In this document: piece after piece, positions 32,885 to 36,771 of the stretch
How the letters are laid out: every line of letters starts with the position of its first letter
Numbering within the stretch: the stretch's first letter is position 1
DNA from: Gallionella sp. UBA4737
GTDB taxonomy: Bacteria > Pseudomonadota > Gammaproteobacteria > Burkholderiales > Gallionellaceae
Direction of reading: 5' to 3'
DNA length: 36,771 nt
Assembly (NCBI GenBank): GCA_002403995.1
Contig: DHIV01000036.1
Coordinates: 1 to 36,771, forward strand
Translations under genes and position numbers: made by a program
The notes under the pieces: generated by a model
What the model saw: only the letters and a program-made list of their open reading frames with translations
What the model was told of the DNA's origin: nothing
The model's database searches: none

Positions 32885-33949
32885 TTAAAACAGGTCCATC
32901 TGCCCGTTCCGCGACGGCGGCTTGAATAGTCCCGTAGCCAGCGACCTGTCTTCAAGGTTGAAGCCCAGCCGCTCGCAAGCCTTGCGGAAGCGTTGCGCCA
33001 GCAGGTCGGCGAACAGGCCGTTGCCGCGAAAACGCGAACCGAACTCCGGATCGTTCTCGCGTCCGCCGCGCATCTCACGCATCCGGCTCATCACATGCTC
33101 CGCCTTCAGCGGATAATGTGTCGCAAGCCAATCCTTGAACAAGTCTTTCACCTCGTAAGGCAGGCGCAGCAAGGTGTAGCCCGCGCTGCGCGCGCCGTGC
33201 TGATGCGCGGCTTGCAGCACCTGTTCTAGTTCAGAGTCGGTCAGGAACGGGATCACCGGCGCCACCATCACCCCGCACGGCACGCCTGCCTCGTTCAGCG
33301 TCTGTATGGCTTGCAACCTGCGGCGCGGAGAAGCAGCGCGCGGCTCCATCTTGCGCGCCAACTCCACATCCAGCGTCGTGACGGAGATGAACACCTGCAC
33401 CAGATCGTCGCGCGCGAGTTGTGTTAGTAAATCGAGGTCGCGCTCGACCAGCGCGGACTTGGTGACAATGGAAACCGGATGCCTATGCTCGGCCAGCACT
33501 TCCAGTATCTGCCGCGTGATCTGCCACTCGCGCTCGATGGGCTGGTAGGGATCGGTGTTGGAACCGAGCGCGATCGGCGAACACTGATAGGAAGGCTTGG
33601 CCAGTTCCGCGCGCAACAGCTTCGCCGCATCCGGCTTGGCAAACAGTTTGGTCTCGAAATCCAGCCCCGGCGAAAGATTCAGGTAGCCATGCGAAGGCCG
33701 CGCGTAGCAATAGATGCAGCCGTGCTCGCAACCGCGATAGGCATTCAGCGATAGCGAGAACGGCAAGTCGGGCGAATCGTTGCGCTGGATCACGCTCTTC
33801 GCCGAATCTATTGTCACCGTGGTTTTGAACGGCGGTAGCTCTTCGTTCGTCGTGCCCCAGCCATCATCGACAAGCTCGCGCGCCACGCGCTCGAAGCGCC
33901 CCTCGATCTGCATTGTCGCGCCACGGCCTTTTGCTGTTTCATGCTTCAC
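32885..33949 (-). CDS. PA0069-family radical SAM protein (SPL-like)
   Basis: 354 residues with the radical SAM cluster motif RGCEHGCIYCYARPSHGYLN (Cys74, Cys78, Cys81). Other family features are LGSNTDPYQPIEREWQITRQ, VSIVTKSALVERDLDLL and the segment ISVTTLDVELARKMEPRAAS. It resembles spore-photoproduct-lyase-like proteins, whose substrate in non-sporulating bacteria is unknown. AGGTGA seven bases upstream marks the start. It diverges from the DUF4442 gene, and a perfect-armed palindrome lies 16 bases upstream of its start codon. Confidence 0.91.
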   Translation of the reverse strand: MKHETAKGRGATMQIEGRFERVARELVDDGWGTTNEELPPFKTTVTIDSAKSVIQRNDSPDLPFSLSLNAYRGCEHGCIYCYARPSHGYLNLSPGLDFETKLFAKPDAAKLLRAELAKPSYQCSPIALGSNTDPYQPIEREWQITRQILEVLAEHRHPVSIVTKSALVERDLDLLTQLARDDLVQVFISVTTLDVELARKMEPRAASPRRRLQAIQTLNEAGVPCGVMVAPVIPFLTDSELEQVLQAAHQHGARSAGYTLLRLPYEVKDLFKDWLATHYPLKAEHVMSRMREMRGGRENDPEFGSRFRGNGLFADLLAQRFRKACERLGFNLEDRSLATGLFKPPSRNGQMDLF

Positions 33950-33964
33950 TTGATTTCACCTAAA

Positions 33965-33980
33965 CAGAACGTTCGTTCTG
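33965..33980. promoter_or_regulatory. Possible operator palindrome between divergent genes
   Basis: CAGAACG (33965-33971) and CGTTCTG (33974-33980) are perfect inverted arms around a TT spacer. The form recalls TetR-family operators. It lies 16 bases from the radical SAM start and 82 from the DUF4442 start, in the 112-base divergent gap. No regulator gene is adjacent. Confidence 0.4.
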
Positions 33981-34061
33981 CGTGACTATACGGTGCCGTG
34001 GGAGGCGATGTCAAACCAAACGACTGTTGCGCCCATTACGGCGAGTGTTTAGAGTAGGCAC

Positions 34062-34553
34062 ATGAATTGGTTGTCCAAACTGATCGCCGAGAAAACACGA
34101 GAGACCCTCTCTTTGCGTCTGTTCGGACTCACCAGAATTCCCCTGCTGTACTATGTCGGCGTCTCGGTCGCGGAGCTATCGCCCGAGCGGATGGTGGTTC
34201 GCATACCCTTGCGGCGCAGGACCAAGAACCACCTCGGCTCGATGTACTTCGGCGCGCTCTGCATCGGCGCAGACTGCGCGCCCGGCGCATTCGCCATGTA
34301 CCTGATCCGGCAGCAGCCTGCGCGCATCTCGATGGTCTTCAAGGACTTCCAGGCCGAGTTCCTCAAGCGCGCGGAAGGCGACGTGGATTTTATTTGCGCT
34401 CAGGGGAAAGAGATCACCGAGCTTGTCGCACTCGCCGCAGCATCGGATGAGAGGGTCGAAAGACAGATCGAGGTCATTGCCACCGTTCCGTCTTTGAGTG
34501 ACGAGCCGGTTGCCAAGTTTAAGCTGACGCTTTCGTTAAAGAAGCAGACATAA
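34062..34553 (+). CDS. DUF4442-like hot-dog fold protein (possible thioesterase)
   Basis: 163 residues. Core pattern MVVRIPLRRRTKNHLGSMYF, then GALCIGADCAPGAFAMYLIR, resembles the DUF4442/PaaI-like hot-dog family, where a central helix follows NHxGSxYF-type sequence. Family members are thioesterase-like, but the catalytic acidic residue at the usual place is not clear, so activity is uncertain. A Lys-rich end (KLTLSLKKQT) closes the protein. GTAGG four to eight bases upstream is a weak ribosome site. It converges on the helicase-nuclease gene. Confidence 0.77.
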   Translation: MNWLSKLIAEKTRETLSLRLFGLTRIPLLYYVGVSVAELSPERMVVRIPLRRRTKNHLGSMYFGALCIGADCAPGAFAMYLIRQQPARISMVFKDFQAEFLKRAEGDVDFICAQGKEITELVALAAASDERVERQIEVIATVPSLSDEPVAKFKLTLSLKKQT

Positions 34554-34588
34554 GAGAATCCGACTCCGGTACGTTTCATTCAGCCCGC

Positions 34589-34665
34589 GTAGGGCGCAAT
34601 AACCAACGGGCATTGCGCCGCATGTGTTTCATCCGGTGCAATGCGCTACGCTTATTGCACCCTAC
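34589..34665 (+). repeat. REPIN-like palindrome between convergent genes
   Basis: GTAGGGCGCAATAA (34589-34602) pairs with TTATTGCACCCTAC (34652-34665) at 13 of 14 positions; an inner stem is GGCGCAAT (34593-34600) with ATTGCGCC (34612-34619). It fills the gap between the DUF4442 stop and the helicase stop at 34670 and could act as a shared transcript end. Confidence 0.68.
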
Positions 34666-34669
34666 ACTT

Positions 34670-36771
34670 TTACACCTCGCTCAACACCCCATCCGAAAAC
34701 ACCAACGCGCAACGCACTGTCTTGCCCGCATACACCGCTTGCATCGCGGTGCGATATTCCTGCATCTGCGCGCGGTAGCGCGCGGCATCTTCGCTGTGTG
34801 TCAATTCCGCATCAGCTTCTGCTGATAGCGGATTGCCTACCTTTGGTGCGCCCAGCTTGTAATCCAGCACCCACACTTCGTCGTCGAACTCCACCAGCCG
34901 GTCGATGCGCTTCAGTTCGCCTGACGCATTGACGTAGGGCATCTCGTTGCAGGCACTGTGGTAATGCTGCGGATCGAAAAAACGTCCGAGTTGCGGTGAG
35001 GTCAGCAGGTGTTGCGCCTGTTGCCAGAGAGATTTCATATCTGCGGAGGGGATGCCGATGCGTTGCTGGAGTACCTCACTCTCCCCTACCACCTCTCCCC
35101 CAAGCGGGCGATAACCAGCGACTTGCCCGCTTGCGGGCTTAGTCGAATGGCTAGTCGTTCCATCAGGGGAGTTTTCGGTGAGGTGTTGCAGCAGCGCGTG
35201 CAGCCAGATGCCGCGCTGCTGTTGCAGGGTGTTGCGGGCAGCGCGCTTTCCGGTGGGGATGATTGATGAAAGTGTGTAGGTTGGGTTAGCGGCTTCATCG
35301 CGTAACCCAACATTGCCATGGATCGAAACTTCGCTTGTTGGGTTACGCCCTGACGGACTAACCCAACCTACAAGAGATGTAACGGCGTGAAGAGGATTCG
35401 GCTGCTCGCCCGCCACTGCCGCGATTCGGTCGTACCACGACGGCGATTTTTTCTTTTCTTCCTTGTCTTCGCCCTTGCTGTTGCCGCTGACGATCAGTGC
35501 CTGCTGCGCGCGGGTCATCGCGACGTAGAGCAGGTTCATCTCTTCGCGGGCCTGTTGTGCGGCGTCTTGTTCAAATAACGGTGCCCGTTTTTTTCCGCGC
35601 GAGGCCTGGTTGGCATACAGGGAGAAGTGTGAAGGTCTCTGCTCGAGTGTAGCGAGGGTGACACGGTGCGCGCCAGCGGTGGGTGCGGGAACCCTCGCCC
35701 GATCACCTCCACTGCCCGAACGAACTTCGATGCTCTTTACGGTGATCGGCCAATCGAGCAGCACGTCGTTGCCTTCCTTGTTTTTCTTTTCCGCGTTCGC
35801 ATCCAACAGCCAGACGATGGGCGCTTCCAGCCCTTTGGATTCGTGCACGGTGTAGATGCGCACCGCGTCGCCCGCCGTGCCGAGCTTGCCCTCGTCCGGC
35901 GCATCATCCGGGCTGTCGCGCAATTCGCGCAACTCCTGCAGGAAGCGCGGCAGGCTAGGGTAGCGCCCTGCATCCACGCTCAGCGCGATCTCCATGAAGG
36001 CGTGCAGGTTGGCTTTGACCTTGGCGCGCATCTCGGGCGGCAGCACGGCGGTATAGCGCGCCAGCACGTCGCCCTCGAAATAGATGCGGTCGAGCAGGTC
36101 GTGCACCGGCAGTTTGTCGGCGAGCGCGAGCCAGCGTTGTAGCAGTCCGGCGGCGCGTTGCAGGGCAGCGGATGGAGACTCCAGATTTTGCAGGCGAGAC
36201 CACCAACTTTCAGTTGCAAGGGGCAAGATACAAGGCGCAAGGTTCAAGGGGCAAGGCTCAGGGTGGTTTTCTCCTTGTGTCTTGTGCCTTGTACCTTGTG
36301 CCTCATCTGCTGTTTTTGCCAGGCACATTAGATCCGCATCGCCGCACGCGAAGATCGGCGTGCGCAGCACCTGTGCCAGCGCGAGGTCGGCAAACGGCGT
36401 GATCAGGAAGGTCAGCAGCGCCTGTATATCCAGCGTTTCCAGAGTGTCGAGCAAACCGCCGCGCCGGGAGCTGATGAACGGGATGTGGCGCGCGCGCAAG
36501 GCTTCCTCGTACACCGCGAGATGGGTGCGGCTGCGCACCAGCACCATGATGTCGCCCCAGGTCGCGCGGCGTGCTTTGCCCTCGTCGTTCACCGACCAAT
36601 CACTGACGATTGTTTGCAGCAGTCCGGCGAATTGGACGGCTTCTTTCTGGCGTGCGCCTTCTTCTGCTTCATCTCTCGGTGTGGTCAGCGGATCGCGGAG
36701 GTATAGCTCTTCACCCTCTCCCCAACCCCCTCCCCCCAGCGGGGGAGGGGGGGGGGTAAGCAGCGGCAACA
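34670..36771 (-). CDS. UvrD/AddA-type helicase-nuclease, C-terminal part (cut by window edge)
   Basis: About 700 residues are in the window; the N-terminal Walker A part lies beyond the right edge, and the reading frame is open to base 36771. Superfamily 1A motifs seen: WGDIMVLVRSRTHLAVYEEA, VRIYTVHESKGLEAPIVWLL (motif V) and MNLLYVAMTRAQQALIVSG (motif VI). The end is a RecB/AddA-like PD-(D/E)XK nuclease: RIDRLVEFDDEVWVLDYKLG with YRAQMQEYRTAM. This fits a double-strand-break resection enzyme that would pair with an AddB-like partner. Five palindromic blocks are translated in frame as low-complexity inserts (for example LLTPPPPPLGGGGWGEGEE and AQGTRHKTQGENHPEP), all apparently between core motifs. 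Despite them no stop or shift occurs. Confidence 0.87.
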   Translation of the reverse strand, partial: LPLLTPPPPPLGGGGWGEGEELYLRDPLTTPRDEAEEGARQKEAVQFAGLLQTIVSDWSVNDEGKARRATWGDIMVLVRSRTHLAVYEEALRARHIPFISSRRGGLLDTLETLDIQALLTFLITPFADLALAQVLRTPIFACGDADLMCLAKTADEAQGTRHKTQGENHPEPCPLNLAPCILPLATESWWSRLQNLESPSAALQRAAGLLQRWLALADKLPVHDLLDRIYFEGDVLARYTAVLPPEMRAKVKANLHAFMEIALSVDAGRYPSLPRFLQELRELRDSPDDAPDEGKLGTAGDAVRIYTVHESKGLEAPIVWLLDANAEKKNKEGNDVLLDWPITVKSIEVRSGSGGDRARVPAPTAGAHRVTLATLEQRPSHFSLYANQASRGKKRAPLFEQDAAQQAREEMNLLYVAMTRAQQALIVSGNSKGEDKEEKKKSPSWYDRIAAVAGEQPNPLHAVTSLVGWVSPSGRNPTSEVSIHGNVGLRDEAANPTYTLSSIIPTGKRAARNTLQQQRGIWLHALLQHLTENSPDGTTSHSTKPASGQVAGYRPLGGEVVGESEVLQQRIGIPSADMKSLWQQAQHLLTSPQLGRFFDPQHYHSACNEMPYVNASGELKRIDRLVEFDDEVWVLDYKLGAPKVGNPLSAEADAELTHSEDAARYRAQMQEYRTAMQAVYAGKTVRCALVFSDGVLSEV
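35081..35171 (-). repeat. In-frame palindromic insert 1 in the helicase-nuclease gene
   Basis: CTCCCCT (35081-35087) with AGGGGAG (35165-35171) encloses CAAGCGGGC (35101-35109) with GCCCGCTTG (35125-35133). It encodes a Ser/Thr/Gly/Pro-rich stretch (SPDGTTSHSTKPASGQVAGY) before the nuclease domain. Its internal boxes match the intergenic element at 13125-13225. Confidence 0.7.
35276..35371 (-). repeat. In-frame REPIN insert 2 in the helicase-nuclease gene
   Basis: Two nested perfect stems: GTAGGTTGGGTTAG (35276-35289) with CTAACCCAACCTAC (35358-35371), and GCGTAACCCAAC (35300-35311) with GTTGGGTTACGC (35337-35348). It is translated as VGWVSPSGRNPTSEVSIHGN and NVGLRDEAANPTYT. Confidence 0.85.
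35652..35698 (-). repeat. In-frame palindromic insert 3 in the helicase-nuclease gene
   Basis: GCGAGGGT (35652-35659) pairs with ACCCTCGC (35691-35698). It encodes RARVPAPTAGAHRVTLATLE in a loop where AddA-type proteins usually run directly from the DWP motif to a THFSLF-like motif (here SHFSLY). Confidence 0.55.
36234..36302 (-). repeat. In-frame palindromic insert 4 in the helicase-nuclease gene
   Basis: Two 30-base arms (36234-36263 and 36273-36302) form an imperfect inverted repeat built from CAAGG-type units, with a 9-base loop; 24 of the 30 positions can pair. Related CAAGG-type sequence extends left to about 36216. It encodes an insert rich in Gln, His, Pro and Cys before ESWWSRLQNL. 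Confidence 0.75.
36714..36756 (-). repeat. In-frame palindromic insert 5 in the helicase-nuclease gene
   Basis: CCCCCTCCCCC (36726-36736) pairs perfectly with GGGGGAGGGGG (36741-36751) around a CAGC loop, with CCCTCTCCCC beside it. Translated as LLTPPPPPLGGGGWGEGEE. The long G-run is a place where sequencing or slippage error could shift the frame. Confidence 0.72.

Noticed and set aside
34670..36771. Helicase gene considered a pseudogene because of its repeat inserts
   Set aside because: The frame is continuous through all inserts and helicase motifs V and VI and the nuclease motif are intact in the part seen; the N-terminal part is outside the window and cannot be judged.

Overview
The window reads as chromosomal DNA of a free-living, moderately GC-rich betaproteobacterium. 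A Nitrosomonadales/Gallionellaceae-like chemolithoautotroph is my best guess. This is an inference from gene content and protein style, not from a marker gene: Gram-negative envelope genes dominate, and a glycolate oxidase operon ends in a glyoxylate aminotransferase, as expected where RubisCO makes 2-phosphoglycolate. No rRNA, tRNA, CRISPR, transposase or phage gene was seen.

Layout. 1-612 (minus) is the N-terminal part of clpB behind a convincing sigma-32 promoter. 879-3918 (plus) holds an outer-membrane barrel protein, nadC, a YafJ-type glutamine amidotransferase and trxC, closed by a bidirectional terminator. 4203-13045 (minus) is a two-partner secretion operon: a 1945-residue TpsA exoprotein with about 14 FG-GAP-like repeats, its TpsB outer-membrane translocator, and a periplasmic protein with two FecR domains. 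13387-17417 (minus) is an MCE/Mla-type lipid transport operon (MlaE permease, an ABC subunit that has lost its catalytic motifs, an MlaD-like MCE protein, a TPR lipoprotein) followed by a SAM methyltransferase. 17560-19310 (plus) is a DUF6279-like lipoprotein overlapping a MipA/OmpV protein. 19484-24486 (plus) is glcD-glcE-glcF plus a class V aminotransferase, which together take glycolate to glyoxylate and glycine. 24595-34553 carries mostly single genes: a lipoprotein with a twin CX3C tail, a 45-residue membrane protein, AsmA, rhodanese, rlmD, a PolB-like exonuclease, a GAF/HD-GYP phosphodiesterase, a radical SAM protein and a DUF4442 protein. 34670-36771 (minus) is the C-terminal part of a UvrD/AddA-type helicase-nuclease.

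The most unusual thread is palindromic repeat DNA. Several intergenic gaps hold REP/REPIN-like elements that start with GTAGG and end with CCTAC but differ in their internal stems. The helicase-nuclease gene contains five palindromic blocks read in frame as protein. One of these shares its flanking boxes with an intergenic element 22 kb away. Other points of note are the ABC pseudo-ATPase inside the MCE operon and the TpsA/TpsB/double-FecR set.
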